From the NCBI GenBank assembly GCA_943788755.1, contig CALSRM010000001.1, positions 496,001 to 560,000 of the forward strand: a DNA stretch of 64,000 bases. The letters are read 5' to 3'. The DNA comes from an uncultured Flavobacteriales bacterium (GTDB taxonomy: Bacteria > Bacteroidota > Bacteroidia > Flavobacteriales_D > Parvicellaceae). Under the pieces are notes generated by a model. The model saw only the letters and a program-made list of their open reading frames with translations, searched no databases and was not told the origin of the DNA. Below, one piece after another: positions 56,199-64,000 of this stretch; positions within the stretch are counted from its first letter, which is position 1, and every line of letters starts with the position of its first letter. The translations under genes were made by a program, and so were the position numbers.

Positions 56199-56320
56199 CA
56201 CCTTTTAAAACGTAGTCTATTTTCGTTTTAACATTATATGAATTGTGACAGCAAAAAAACTTAGTAAATATTAATATTTATTCTCATTTTTATAAAAATT
56301 AATTTATTTGACAATAAACG

Positions 56321-56833
56321 ATGACCGAAAACTTCCAATTTGACCAATCACAAATAGAATTTATACAAAAAAGTTTCACCAATAACTTTAAGTTTAGGTT
56401 TAGCTTGTTTAAGATTCTCCCAATGGGATTTCTTTCGGGAATGAAAATCAGCGAATTAACGGAAGAAAAATGTTCCGTTACTGTTCCCTACAAACGTAAA
56501 AACAAAAACCCTTTTCAATCTACCTTTTGGGCTGTATTAGGAATGGCTGCAGAAATGAGTTCGGGCGCTTTGCTCATCATGTTTACCCATAAGCAAAACC
56601 CCTCAGTTGCGATGATCATCGTGAATTGCACAGGTAATTTCGTAAAAAAAGCTACGGATATAACCACTTTTACTTGCAGTGATGGTCAAAAAATAAAAGA
56701 AGCTGTAAAAACTGCTATCCAAAAAGAAGAACCACAACTAATTGAATGTCATATGAAAGGAGTTAATCAAGCTGGAGAAGAAGTCGCGAACTTCACTTTT
56801 ACATGGTCCGTTAAAGCGAGAATAAAGAAATAG
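56321..56833 (+). CDS. DUF4442 hot-dog-fold protein, thioesterase-like
   Basis: 170 residues. The family pattern is visible: FLSGMKISELTEEKCSVTVPYKR and NPFQSTFWAVLGMAAEMSSG, the latter the helix of the hot-dog fold near the acyl-CoA site. The end (HMKGVNQAGEEVANFTFTWSV) is the last strand set. DUF4442 members are PaaI-like thioesterase relatives, but substrate and activity are not established. It is convergent with the T9SS cargo gene, whose stop is 3 bases away. Confidence 0.82.
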   Translation: MTENFQFDQSQIEFIQKSFTNNFKFRFSLFKILPMGFLSGMKISELTEEKCSVTVPYKRKNKNPFQSTFWAVLGMAAEMSSGALLIMFTHKQNPSVAMIIVNCTGNFVKKATDITTFTCSDGQKIKEAVKTAIQKEEPQLIECHMKGVNQAGEEVANFTFTWSVKARIKK

Positions 56834-56836
56834 AAC

Positions 56837-57685
56837 TTATTCAATATAAACTTTCTTGGTTATGGTGTTTATACCATTTGTAAAAGACACCAAATAAACT
56901 CCTCTACTAAGATCATTAATAGCAAAGTTAGTGTTGCCATTAACCTGAGTAGTTATTAATTGTTTCCCAAGTAAGTTATAAATTGCCAGGTTTCCCGATT
57001 CATTGCTTGTTATAAGATGTAATTTTTTATTAGCTGCATAAATAACAACCTCTTCTAAGTTGTCATTTGAAACACTAACAAATCCATCCTCAACATTACC
57101 AGCCAAAATACTTGAATCTGGAATTGATTGATATGCAAAATCATACATAATACCTGAACTTGCATCTGCAGCGACTTTTACCTGCACCCAACCATAATGT
57201 ATATTTGTACCTATTTCGAATTTAACACCAAAGAAAAGGTTTCCATTATCGCTGAAATTTCCCGCTGGGATATTTGCCAAAACTGATTCTACATAAATAC
57301 CTAAACCAACACCCTGAAATACGGAAGGCGTATTTGAACTCAAATAGGAAGAGGCGCTATTAATTACATGTCCATGGCGCAGTGTATCACCAACAACAAC
57401 AATCTCTCCACCTATTGCAGTATCACTTGCAATTATTTCAGTATTACCTAAAGTAGTAATTGCTATTCCAGATATAGTTACAGCAAATGCTTGTATAACT
57501 GTATCTTGTTTTGCAGAAAAAATAACTAACTCAGGTGTCAAATCATTATTAAAATCAATTGTTCTGGAATCTGATATATAGTCAGGAACTAATGTGTCAT
57601 CTGGAATTATATCCGTGTAGATAATTTGAGAAAATACAAATTGACTAATTGCAATGGAAAGAATAAGTAAAGTCGCTTTTTTCAT
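56837..57685 (-). CDS. Secreted protein with T9SS type A sorting domain
   Basis: 282 residues, signal peptide (MKKATLLILSIAISQFVFSQ). The body (about 25-195) resembles small secreted Bacteroidota proteins with IDFNNDLTPELVIFS, a calcium-binding-like Asn/Asp stretch, and FFGVKFEIGTNIHYGWVQVKV. The C-terminal 75 residues (LEEVVIYAANKKLHLITSNE ... SRGVYLVSFTNG) are a short type A sorting domain. Exported by T9SS; function unknown. Confidence 0.83.
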   Translation of the reverse strand: MKKATLLILSIAISQFVFSQIIYTDIIPDDTLVPDYISDSRTIDFNNDLTPELVIFSAKQDTVIQAFAVTISGIAITTLGNTEIIASDTAIGGEIVVVGDTLRHGHVINSASSYLSSNTPSVFQGVGLGIYVESVLANIPAGNFSDNGNLFFGVKFEIGTNIHYGWVQVKVAADASSGIMYDFAYQSIPDSSILAGNVEDGFVSVSNDNLEEVVIYAANKKLHLITSNESGNLAIYNLLGKQLITTQVNGNTNFAINDLSRGVYLVSFTNGINTITKKVYIE

Positions 57686-57760
57686 TTTATTTATTTTTTA
57701 TAAAGACTGTAAATTATACAAATTGGTTGTCCAATAAACAATAAAAAAGCCGTTTAACCA

Positions 57761-57793
57761 AAAAAGCCTTTCACTATTAATGAAAGGCTTTTT
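57761..57793. terminator. Bidirectional terminator between lipoprotein and T9SS cargo genes
   Basis: A perfect 13-bp inverted repeat (57761-57773 with 57781-57793, core AGCCTTTCA/TGAAAGGCT) with a 7-base loop and A/T runs at both ends. It can end the minus-strand transcript of the small lipoprotein. Confidence 0.82.
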
Positions 57794-57829
57794 ACTTCTG
57801 AGAAGAATTGAGGTCACTTAAAGAACCTT

Positions 57830-58048
57830 CTAATGTGCATGACAGTGAACCTCTACAAAAGTTCCATCACTCAACTGATATCCACTTGACTCCAATGTTT
57901 TTAAATCATCACCACAATGTTCCCCTAATTCAACTTCAACTTCCGCACCTGAGCTATCCAAAGCTTCATAATGACATTCTGAACATTTTTTACAAGAAGT
58001 AAAACCAATTGCGCTCATTGCTAAAATTCCTAAAATTACTTTTTTCAT
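57830..58048 (-). CDS. Small Cys/His-rich lipoprotein, putative metal binder
   Basis: 72 residues. Lipobox IGFTSC with Cys 19. The mature part is strikingly rich in Cys and His: Cys 22, Cys 25, His 26, His 44, Cys 45 and a tail HCHAH (68-72). This could coordinate a metal. It follows the TonB receptor by 11 bases on the same strand and is ended by a terminator, so the two form an operon controlled from the region shared with the Fur/Zur-type gene. A zinc or copper storage/delivery role is inference only. Confidence 0.72.
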   Translation of the reverse strand: MKKVILGILAMSAIGFTSCKKCSECHYEALDSSGAEVEVELGEHCGDDLKTLESSGYQLSDGTFVEVHCHAH

Positions 58049-58059
58049 GTTTTTATTTT

Positions 58060-60288
58060 TTATTTGTTGTTTATGTTAAATTTTGCGCCGATATAAAAAT
58101 TTATTCCGGGCGCGGCTAAATTCAAATATTTTAAATTAGACAAGTGATCCACATAATTGCTATTGAATAAATTTTTCACACCTGCATTGATATTAATTAT
58201 ATTATGCTTTGTTTTTATAACTCCGTTAAACCCAAAACTCAACAAATTATAGCTTTTCGAAGGCAACTCGTTTATTGCCACATCATTTTGAGAAAAAATA
58301 AAATTATTACGCAGTACAATATTTTTGATATAAAAGCCATCCTTTTCATTAAACTCAACCTTTACATTAGTTAACCATTTTGCGGGTGGAATCTGATCAA
58401 TAAAGTCGCCATCTGAATTCAATGCTTTTAAATAGGAGTAACTAGATTCTAAATGAAGTCTATGGAGAAAATGAGGGTGATAATGTACTCCAAAATCAAA
58501 ACCATGCATAGCCACATTTTCGTTTTGAACGTAATTATAAACTGGATAGGATGTAATAACCGAATCCTGCTTTTGCAGGTAAATGAAGTTTTGAATTTGG
58601 TTAAAAAAGGGATTAAAAATAAGTGATAGATGTTTGTTTGCATATTCGTAAACAAAATCTATCTGAGAGGCATTTTCAGTTCTTAATTCTAAATCTCCAA
58701 TAACATATTGAAAAGATCCGTGGTGGACACCATTTGCTATCATTTCTGATGTATGAGGAGCTCTATAACCGGATGATATATTAAGCCTAATAATTGAATT
58801 CTTGGCAAAATAACCGCCACCAATGGCATAATTTATACCTGTAAAATCTTTTTGAAAGTTTGGAGAATCTACATTAATCATCCGATAATCAGTTCGTAAT
58901 CCGCTCTGAAATTTAAACTTTTCATTACCTGCAAAAAGTATTGAATAAATCCCAAAATCTGCAGTATAGGCATTCGGAATTAATATTTCTTCAGCATTCT
59001 TACCATTACTATTTCTTTGATACATACCCTGAACGCCATTTACTAATTCTAAAATTGGTGAAAACTTATAAGCATATCTTAGATTCAAGGTAGATGAATT
59101 TAACAGCATATCTATTCCCGGAATAGTTACCTTTTCTTCAAATTCCTTCAAATCATTTGCTGTATGACCTATTTGAATGGTTAAGTAACTTTTGTCAAAA
59201 TAAAACTTGTTTTCTACATTGATAAAGTTGTTTGTAATATTTTGAATCGGCAATGTACTGCTCCAATTAACCTTATCCGTGTAAAACAACTCCGTATATA
59301 TGCTGTCTTTGTGACTATGACCTGGTATTCCAATTATGGATTTTGAAAAATTGTATCGAACATTAATCTTCCATCTATTTTTATTATATCCATATGAAGT
59401 TTTAAATGCCTGTGATAAAAACCTAGAGTCAAGAACCCTAAGACCACTAGGCAATGCATAATCAGCATTGATAGAAGATCCATAAAAAAAATTATACTTT
59501 GAATTTCCTTTCGTAAACTGCGTTCCCAAGTTAGTGGTATTTGAGAGACTGCTTGATTCAAAAGATGTTTCAATAAAAGACTTCCAAGTATTTTTTTTTG
59601 CATACTGAGCTTCTACGTAATAAAGTACTCCACCAATAGCATCTGAACCATATAACAAAGATGATGGTCCCTTGATAATTTCTAATCTATCTATTCCAAG
59701 TGCCGTAACGCCTACCCCATGATCTCCGCCCCATTGTTGATTCTCAATTCTTAATCCATCTAAATATGTAACCACTCTATTGCCAGATAGACCCCTAATA
59801 ACTGGTTTACTGATGCCTCTGCCTACACTAGCTACATAAACACCTGGAACATTTGTTAAAACCTCTCCTATTGTATTATTGTTAATTGAGGCTGGTTCGT
59901 TTAATTTAACTGTAGTAACATAAGTAATATTTTCACCTTGCAATTTACCGGTAGGCGTAGCAACAACAAATTCATCTAACATTGCATGTTTAGGTTCCAT
60001 CAAAATTGTAATAATGCTATCTGAAGAAATAAACATTGATTGATCTTCATAACCATGTGCGCTGATCAAAATTTTGGATTTATATTTAGGAAATTGCAAG
60101 ATTTCGAAATTTCCCTTTTCATTTGTTGAATTTCCTATTTCCAGGTCAAAAGAATAAATGTAAGCACCCGACACACCAATTTTTGTATCGCTATTAAGCA
60201 CAACTCCCTTTAAAACTTGAGAATAGTAACCACCACCCTCTAAAAAGATTAATACTAAAAACAATAATTTATATGTCTGACTTTTCAT
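58060..60288 (-). CDS. TonB-dependent receptor, ZnuD-like (probable zinc uptake)
   Basis: 742 residues from ATG 60288; the alternative TTG 60309 lies in the operator region. Signal peptide (KLLFLVLIFLEGGGYYSQ), a carboxypeptidase-regulatory-like domain (about 25-110; GVSGAYIYSFDLEIGNSTNE), a plug (about 115-230; VPGVYVASVGRGISKPVIRGLSGNRV) and a 22-strand-type barrel ending GAKFNINNK. The loop SSGYRAPHTSEMIANGVHHGSFQYV... matches the pattern of ZnuD-like receptors. It sits opposite a Fur/Zur-type regulator with a shared dyad operator. Siderophore or other metal uptake is the alternative. Confidence 0.82.
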   Translation of the reverse strand: MKSQTYKLLFLVLIFLEGGGYYSQVLKGVVLNSDTKIGVSGAYIYSFDLEIGNSTNEKGNFEILQFPKYKSKILISAHGYEDQSMFISSDSIITILMEPKHAMLDEFVVATPTGKLQGENITYVTTVKLNEPASINNNTIGEVLTNVPGVYVASVGRGISKPVIRGLSGNRVVTYLDGLRIENQQWGGDHGVGVTALGIDRLEIIKGPSSLLYGSDAIGGVLYYVEAQYAKKNTWKSFIETSFESSSLSNTTNLGTQFTKGNSKYNFFYGSSINADYALPSGLRVLDSRFLSQAFKTSYGYNKNRWKINVRYNFSKSIIGIPGHSHKDSIYTELFYTDKVNWSSTLPIQNITNNFINVENKFYFDKSYLTIQIGHTANDLKEFEEKVTIPGIDMLLNSSTLNLRYAYKFSPILELVNGVQGMYQRNSNGKNAEEILIPNAYTADFGIYSILFAGNEKFKFQSGLRTDYRMINVDSPNFQKDFTGINYAIGGGYFAKNSIIRLNISSGYRAPHTSEMIANGVHHGSFQYVIGDLELRTENASQIDFVYEYANKHLSLIFNPFFNQIQNFIYLQKQDSVITSYPVYNYVQNENVAMHGFDFGVHYHPHFLHRLHLESSYSYLKALNSDGDFIDQIPPAKWLTNVKVEFNEKDGFYIKNIVLRNNFIFSQNDVAINELPSKSYNLLSFGFNGVIKTKHNIININAGVKNLFNSNYVDHLSNLKYLNLAAPGINFYIGAKFNINNK

Positions 60289-60300
60289 ATATTTGTAATG

Positions 60301-60342
60301 ATGTTGCAAACATAGAAATAAAAACGCAACATTGTTGCATTT
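60301..60342. promoter_or_regulatory. Paired dyad operator, probable Zur/Fur site
   Basis: Two dyads lie between the divergent TonB receptor and the Fur/Zur-type gene. ATGTTGCAAACAT at 60301-60313 has outer arms ATGTT/AACAT. GCAACATTGTTGC at 60326-60338 is an exact inverted repeat with a 3-base centre, and extends outward to AAA/TTT. Both share the TGTTGCA word. The first overlaps the receptor's -7 element and the second ends 4 bases before the regulator's ATG, well placed for repression of both. Confidence 0.6.
60307..60314 (-). promoter_or_regulatory. -7 element TATGTTTG of the TonB receptor gene
   Basis: An exact TAnnTTTG match on the minus strand, 18 bases before ATG 60288, overlapping the first operator dyad. 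Confidence 0.5.
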
Positions 60343-60750
60343 ATGGTTAAAACTTTATTAAAAAATAAAAAATTAAGATTTACTGCATTTAGAAAAGAAG
60401 TACTTGATGTATTCCTCAATACCCCCAATGCTGTTTCTATAGGTGATATAGAAGAAAGATTAAAGCAATTTGATCGCATAACGCTATACAGAACGATAAA
60501 ATCTTTTATGGAAAAAGGGTTGATACATGAAATCGTGATGCCCGGTGATATAAAAAAACTCGCCTTATGCCCAGCTGAGTGTTCATCCGTAAATCACGTT
60601 CATACTGGTCAACATATCCATTTTAGATGTAAAATGTGTGAAAACATATTCTGCCTAGACTTACATGAATTTCCTGAAATAAATATACCAAAATTCAAGG
60701 TAGATTCAATTGAAATTCAAGGTACTGGAATATGTAATATTTGTTCATAA
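60343..60750 (+). CDS. Fur family transcriptional regulator, Zur-like
   Basis: 135 residues, the normal size. The winged-helix part (about 1-75) has the recognition helix DRITLYRTIKSF. The dimerisation part has the zinc-structural pairs CKMC (Cys 96, 99) and CNIC (Cys 131, 134), plus His-rich HVHTGQHIHF (85-93), the regulatory metal site. It is divergent from the TonB receptor with shared dyad operators and is likely autoregulated. Zur fits best from its neighbours, but Fur or PerR cannot be excluded by sequence alone. A 15-bp-stem terminator follows. Confidence 0.87.
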   Translation: MVKTLLKNKKLRFTAFRKEVLDVFLNTPNAVSIGDIEERLKQFDRITLYRTIKSFMEKGLIHEIVMPGDIKKLALCPAECSSVNHVHTGQHIHFRCKMCENIFCLDLHEFPEINIPKFKVDSIEIQGTGICNICS

Positions 60751-60766
60751 ATCATTTGTTAGAAAA

Positions 60767-60800
60767 CAAAAAAGGTCTTGTTTTCACAAGACCTTTTTTG
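60767..60800. terminator. Bidirectional terminator between fur/zur-type gene and tRNA-His
   Basis: A perfect 15-bp stem (60767-60781 with 60786-60800, core AAGGTCTTG/CAAGACCTT) with the 4-base loop TTTC and A/T runs on both sides, serving the plus-strand regulator and the minus-strand tRNA. Confidence 0.88.
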
Positions 60801-60806
60801 TTTTGG

Positions 60807-60880
60807 GGTGGAAGACGGGGTTCGAACCCGCGACCCTCGGTACCACAAACCGATACTCTAACCAGCTGAGCTACATCCAC
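60807..60880 (-). tRNA. tRNA-His (GTG)
   Basis: On the minus strand the cloverleaf is complete. The acceptor arm is GTGGATG with CTTCCAC (one T-T mismatch at 6-67). The D-arm is TAGCTCAGCTGGTTAGAG. The anticodon arm is TCGGT-TTGTGGT-ACCGA with anticodon GTG, and the T-arm contains GGTTCGAACCC. C73 and an encoded CCA (60804-60806) follow, and G-1 is present at 60881, the tRNA-His identity pair with C73. Its charged level is what the his leader at 21692 would sense. Confidence 0.93.
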
Positions 60881-60895
60881 CATTTAATTACTATT

Positions 60896-60962
60896 CTGTC
60901 GTTACAGATTCAGTCTCTGTAGCTCTAACCTCCCGATAATTATCGGGATGAGCTACATCCAC
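60896..60962 (-). pseudogene. Decayed tRNA copy upstream of tRNA-His
   Basis: On the minus strand this region begins GTGGATGTAGCTCA, the same 14 bases as tRNA-His, then carries an 18-bp palindrome, then GGTTAGAGC (the D-arm return) and an anticodon-like arm ACAGA-GACTGAA-TCTGT without the usual T33. No T-arm or 3' acceptor follows. The flanking AAATG before the 5' end is also shared, so the copied block is about 20 bases. It cannot be a working tRNA as it stands. Confidence 0.7.
60931..60948. repeat. 18-bp perfect palindrome inside the D-loop of the tRNA remnant
   Basis: TCCCGATAATTATCGGGA reads the same on both strands. It replaces the three bases GCT found at this place in the intact tRNA-His D-loop. 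Similar TCCCGATA...TATCGGGA palindromes are dispersed in several Bacteroidota genomes, so an inserted repeat element is likely. This is the only copy noticed in the window. Confidence 0.75.
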
Positions 60963-61053
60963 CATTTAGCGGTGGCAAATATAAAAACATTTTATTTACT
61001 TTCTAATAGCCATAGCGTTTTTTATATTATAATTTCGCAGTAATTAAATTACC

Positions 61054-61977
61054 ATGAAATTACTAAAAGAAATGTGCGCTATACACGCACCTGCTGGAAA
61101 TGAAGTTGCACTGAAAGATTTTATTCTTAAGTATATAGAAGCCAACAAATCAACCTGGGACCACACACCTGAAATATATGAAGGAGACGGTTTTCAAGAC
61201 TGTATTGTATTGAAGTTTGGAAAACCAACCACTGCTATTTTTGCCCATATGGACTCTATTGGTTTTACTGTTAAATACGGAAAAGAATTGGTGAAAATTG
61301 GTGGCCCCGTTCTTAAAGAAGGGATTAAACTAGTTGGAAAAGATAGCCAGGGCCCTATAGAAACAGAATTGATAATAATTGAACATGAAAATGGCTCAAA
61401 ATCTATAGAGTACTTATATCATCGAGAAATAGATCGCGGAACAGAATTAGTTTTTAAGCCGGAATGGAGAGAAGACAGCGACTTTGTTCAATGTTGCTAC
61501 ATGGACAACCGTTTAGGTGTTTGGAATGCTTTAAAAGTAGCAGAGACCTTGAAGGATGGAGTTATTTGTTTTTCTTGTTGGGAAGAGCATGGAGGAGGAT
61601 CTGTTGGGTACTTAGCCAAGTTTATCTATGAAAATTGGAAAGTAAAACAAGCACTTATTTCCGATATTACTTGGGTAACAGAAGGCGTTCAACATGGAAA
61701 AGGTGTAGCGGTCTCAATGCGAGATTCTGGAATTCCAAGACGTTCTTACTTAAATAGAATTAGAGCTATTGCAGAAAAGCATGATATTGAGCACCAACTC
61801 GAAGTAGAAGGTGCTGGAGGAAGTGATGGAAATCAACTACAAAAATCTCCTTACCCTTTTGATTGGCTTTTTATTGGCGCACCGGAAGACCACGTTCATT
61901 CCCCGGATGAAAAGGTTCACAAATCAGATATTGCATCTATGTTAGAATTATACCGTGTATTAATGAAAGAATTGTAA
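61054..61977 (+). CDS. M42/M20-like zinc aminopeptidase
   Basis: 307 residues. It starts [17 protein letters not shown], a common beginning in M42 peptidases. The first zinc ligands are in [11 protein letters not shown] (His and Asp), the bridging Asp in [12 protein letters not shown], the Glu pair in [11 protein letters not shown], and the last His in [11 protein letters not shown]. It is shorter than typical M42 enzymes (about 340-360), perhaps by a reduced dimerisation insert. Likely a cytoplasmic aminopeptidase. The C40 peptidase gene begins 9 bases after its stop. Confidence 0.85.
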   Translation: MKLLKEMCAIHAPAGNEVALKDFILKYIEANKSTWDHTPEIYEGDGFQDCIVLKFGKPTTAIFAHMDSIGFTVKYGKELVKIGGPVLKEGIKLVGKDSQGPIETELIIIEHENGSKSIEYLYHREIDRGTELVFKPEWREDSDFVQCCYMDNRLGVWNALKVAETLKDGVICFSCWEEHGGGSVGYLAKFIYENWKVKQALISDITWVTEGVQHGKGVAVSMRDSGIPRRSYLNRIRAIAEKHDIEHQLEVEGAGGSDGNQLQKSPYPFDWLFIGAPEDHVHSPDEKVHKSDIASMLELYRVLMKEL

Positions 61978-61986
61978 ATTTGATTT

Positions 61987-62751
61987 ATGTCTTACGGAAT
62001 TAGTACTCTTTCAATTATTCCTTGTCGCGCGGAAGGAAATGACCGATCAGAAATGGTAACACAACTTCTTTTTGGAGAGGTATATGAAGTTCTTGAAGAA
62101 ACAGAAAAGTGGATAAAAATAAAAACGGCTCTGGATGGTTATGAATGTTGGATTTGCAGAAAACAATTCACTGAAATTTCTGGTAAAGAATTTGAAGCAT
62201 ACAAATTGAATCAATTTCCATTATGTGCCGATTTAATTGGAAGAATTACTAATTCAAAAGGAGAATCGTCCACAATTACAATTGGTACTACTCTCCCATT
62301 CTACCGCAAAGATATTTTCAAAATTCAAAATGAGAAATACACTTTCAAAGGAGCAGTTGTTTCGAAAAACGAAGCTGACGTAGTAAAATATTCATTACTT
62401 TATTTAAACGCACCTTATCTTTGGGGCGGCAGATCCCTTTTTGGAATTGATTGTTCTGGATTATCGCAAATAGTATATAGTTTATGTGGATATAGAATCC
62501 CAAGAGATGCTTACCAACAAGCAGAAGAAGGTATTAATGTAGAATTTGTAGAGCTTACAGAACCAGGTGACTTAGCTTTCTTTGACAATGAAGAAGGTAA
62601 AATTACGCATGTTGGAATTGTTACTGAACCTGGAAAAATCATTCATGCCTCGGGTAAAGTTCGAATAGATAGTCTGGACCAACAAGGTATATTCAATAAA
62701 GAATTAGGTAAATACACGCATAAATTGAGAGTGATTAAAAGGATTTTTTAG
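61987..62751 (+). CDS. NlpC/P60 (C40) peptidase with N-terminal SH3-like domain
   Basis: 254 residues with no signal peptide seen. An SH3b-like domain (about 1-65; GISTLSIIPCRAEGNDRSEMV, ETEKWIKIKTALDGYECWI) precedes the C40 catalytic domain (about 130-254) with Cys in GIDCSGLSQIVY, the His in ITHVGIVTEPG and the third residue in IIHASG. It resembles YkfC/gamma-D-glutamyl-L-diamino acid endopeptidases that recycle cell-wall peptides. It is co-directional with the M42-like gene, so joint peptide degradation is plausible. Confidence 0.89.
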   Translation: MSYGISTLSIIPCRAEGNDRSEMVTQLLFGEVYEVLEETEKWIKIKTALDGYECWICRKQFTEISGKEFEAYKLNQFPLCADLIGRITNSKGESSTITIGTTLPFYRKDIFKIQNEKYTFKGAVVSKNEADVVKYSLLYLNAPYLWGGRSLFGIDCSGLSQIVYSLCGYRIPRDAYQQAEEGINVEFVELTEPGDLAFFDNEEGKITHVGIVTEPGKIIHASGKVRIDSLDQQGIFNKELGKYTHKLRVIKRIF

Positions 62752-63100
62752 CGCAACACATTGATTTATTTGCTATTGTAGTTTCTAAATAGATGATTAA
62801 TTACATTTTAGTTTTTGAATATCTATTCATTACATACCCCTCCCCTCTCTTATGTACTAAACATATAGATAACAAAAAGTAAATAATCAACTGTATATCA
62901 GTATTTTTAACATCTATTAATTGACTACTTAGTTTATGTCTTGAATGTCAAGTGTATTTATTTTAAATAGGGTACTTTCAACTATTATTTTAACGCAACC
63001 TTATCAATAGGAATTCAATATTATCAATAAATAATAACTTAATCAATCAAAACTTTAGACTACTTTTAACAAACTTTAATAAAATATTAAAAATATTTTC
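62752..63100. other. Intergenic stretch before the Omp28-like gene
   Basis: AT-rich without an open frame. One short dyad CTTGA-ATG-TCAAG lies at 62940-62952. No terminator hairpin and no exact TAnnTTTG was seen near the ATG at 63101. Confidence 0.5.
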
Positions 63101-64000
63101 ATGAAAAAAATAATTACTAGTTTACTTGTTGTCACTGCCACTAGCGCTATTTCTTTTGGTCAGACTATTGTAACGGACACTGTTCAATTGAGAAGCATCG
63201 TTCTTGAAGAATACACTGGATTACACTGTACCTTCTGTCCAGATGGACACGTTAGAGCTAATGCTATAGCAGCAGAATATCCTGGAAGAACCGTATTGAT
63301 TAATGTTCATACAGGCGGTTATGCTACCCCTGCGGCAGGTGAGCCCGATATGCAAACAGCATTTGGGCCTGATTTAGCCAATCAAACAAATTTGACTGGA
63401 TATCCTTCCGGAACGATAAATAGGCATGTTTTCCCAGCATTAGGTTCATCAACAGCTCTTAGCAGAACTGATTGGGCTGCTGTTTCTCCTGAAATTCTTG
63501 AAATGATCTCACCGGTAAATACTGGAGCTACTTCTACTTATAACGCATCAACAAATGAATTAACAATAGAGGTTGAAGCTTACTACACTAGCAATAGTGC
63601 GACTGCTACAAATTTTCTAAATGTTGTTCTATTACAAGATTCCATTTTAGGCCCCCAAACGGGTGGAACTACCTATAACCCTGACAACTATGTGGGCGGC
63701 CTTTACTCGCACAATCATGTATTAAGACACATGATTACAGGACAATGGGGTGACCAAATATCAACAACCACCGCTGGATCTTTATTTAGTAATACATATA
63801 CATACACTGTACCTGCTGATATCAATGGATTACCAGTTGATATTGCAAATTGCCATATTGCTGTTTTCGTTACCGAAACGCAACAAGAAGTTCTTACCGG
63901 AATTGTAGTGGAAGCTGATGGAGGTTCTGATATGGGCAACAACGCTCCATCATTAGGTGAATTTAACAACCTTACTGTAGCCGCTCAATCTGGATCAAAT
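63101..64000 (+). CDS. Omp28-related outer membrane/secreted protein, N-terminal part
   Basis: Starts at ATG 63101 with signal peptide (MKKIITSLLVVTATSAISFG) and stays open to the window edge (300 codons), so the C-terminus is missing. A thioredoxin-like region near residues 35-110 contains VLEEYTGLHCTFCPDGH with Cys-x-x-Cys and a downstream TGYPSGTINR in the cis-Pro position. The Omp28-type beta domain follows. Such proteins are surface or outer-membrane proteins of Bacteroidota, often with a type A sorting domain at the end, which cannot be checked here. Confidence 0.8.
   Translation, partial: MKKIITSLLVVTATSAISFGQTIVTDTVQLRSIVLEEYTGLHCTFCPDGHVRANAIAAEYPGRTVLINVHTGGYATPAAGEPDMQTAFGPDLANQTNLTGYPSGTINRHVFPALGSSTALSRTDWAAVSPEILEMISPVNTGATSTYNASTNELTIEVEAYYTSNSATATNFLNVVLLQDSILGPQTGGTTYNPDNYVGGLYSHNHVLRHMITGQWGDQISTTTAGSLFSNTYTYTVPADINGLPVDIANCHIAVFVTETQQEVLTGIVVEADGGSDMGNNAPSLGEFNNLTVAAQSGSN

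Noticed and set aside
60896-60930. Second functional tRNA (anticodon CTG) in the tRNA remnant
   Set aside because: No T-arm, no 3' acceptor, no T33 and an 18-base insertion in the D-loop.

Overview
The window looks like chromosomal DNA of an AT-rich member of the Bacteroidota, most likely Flavobacteriales. The evidence is the density of type IX secretion (T9SS) genes and cargo: two PorP/SprF proteins, two PD40/OmpA-like partners, two type B (gliding motility-associated) sorting domains and three type A sorting domains. DUF4476 and Omp28-like proteins and the Bacteroidota -7 promoter element TAnnTTTG, found just upstream of ten genes, agree with this. No phage, insertion sequence or CRISPR array was seen.

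Layout. 1-2392: end of a porP/sprF gene and a PD40/OmpA protein. 2501-10802: a hypothetical gene, then on the minus strand a 1917-residue T9SS adhesin-like protein carrying three almost identical 819-bp repeats, preceded by a frameshifted related gene. 11173-21578: a SiaC-like phosphoprotein with a double SiaB-like kinase, a cyanophycin set (synthetase, cyanophycinase, isoaspartyl peptidase) and two TPR-SpoIIE phosphatase genes, the second broken. 21669-28739: the complete histidine operon GDCBHAFI, preceded by a leader peptide with four His codons and an attenuator. 28891-34984: a secreted beta-propeller protein, two doubtful small ORFs, a GDSL lipoprotein, a 586-base empty stretch and an FAD oxidoreductase. 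35175-42248: a second T9SS cassette (type B cargo, PorP/SprF, PD40/DUF1573). 42280-57685: mixed metabolic, peptidase, nuclease and secreted-protein genes. 57830-60750: a probable zinc locus (Cys/His-rich lipoprotein, ZnuD-like TonB receptor, divergent Fur/Zur regulator with a dyad operator). 60804-60962: tRNA-His beside a decayed tRNA copy with an 18-bp palindrome in its D-loop. 61054-64000: two peptidases and the start of an Omp28-like gene.

How the parts connect. SiaB, SiaC and SpoIIE-type phosphatases are known to form a kinase/target/phosphatase switch; here they flank the cyanophycin genes, which together can make the polymer and break it down to free amino acids. The his operon appears to be controlled by ribosome stalling at His codons, and so by charging of tRNA-His. 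The Fur/Zur-type gene and the TonB receptor share a control region in which a dyad overlaps the receptor's -7 element. Two genes, the kinase and the first SpoIIE phosphatase, lack a standard start codon where homology says they should begin, and two loci carry single-base frameshifts; these may be real decay or sequence errors.
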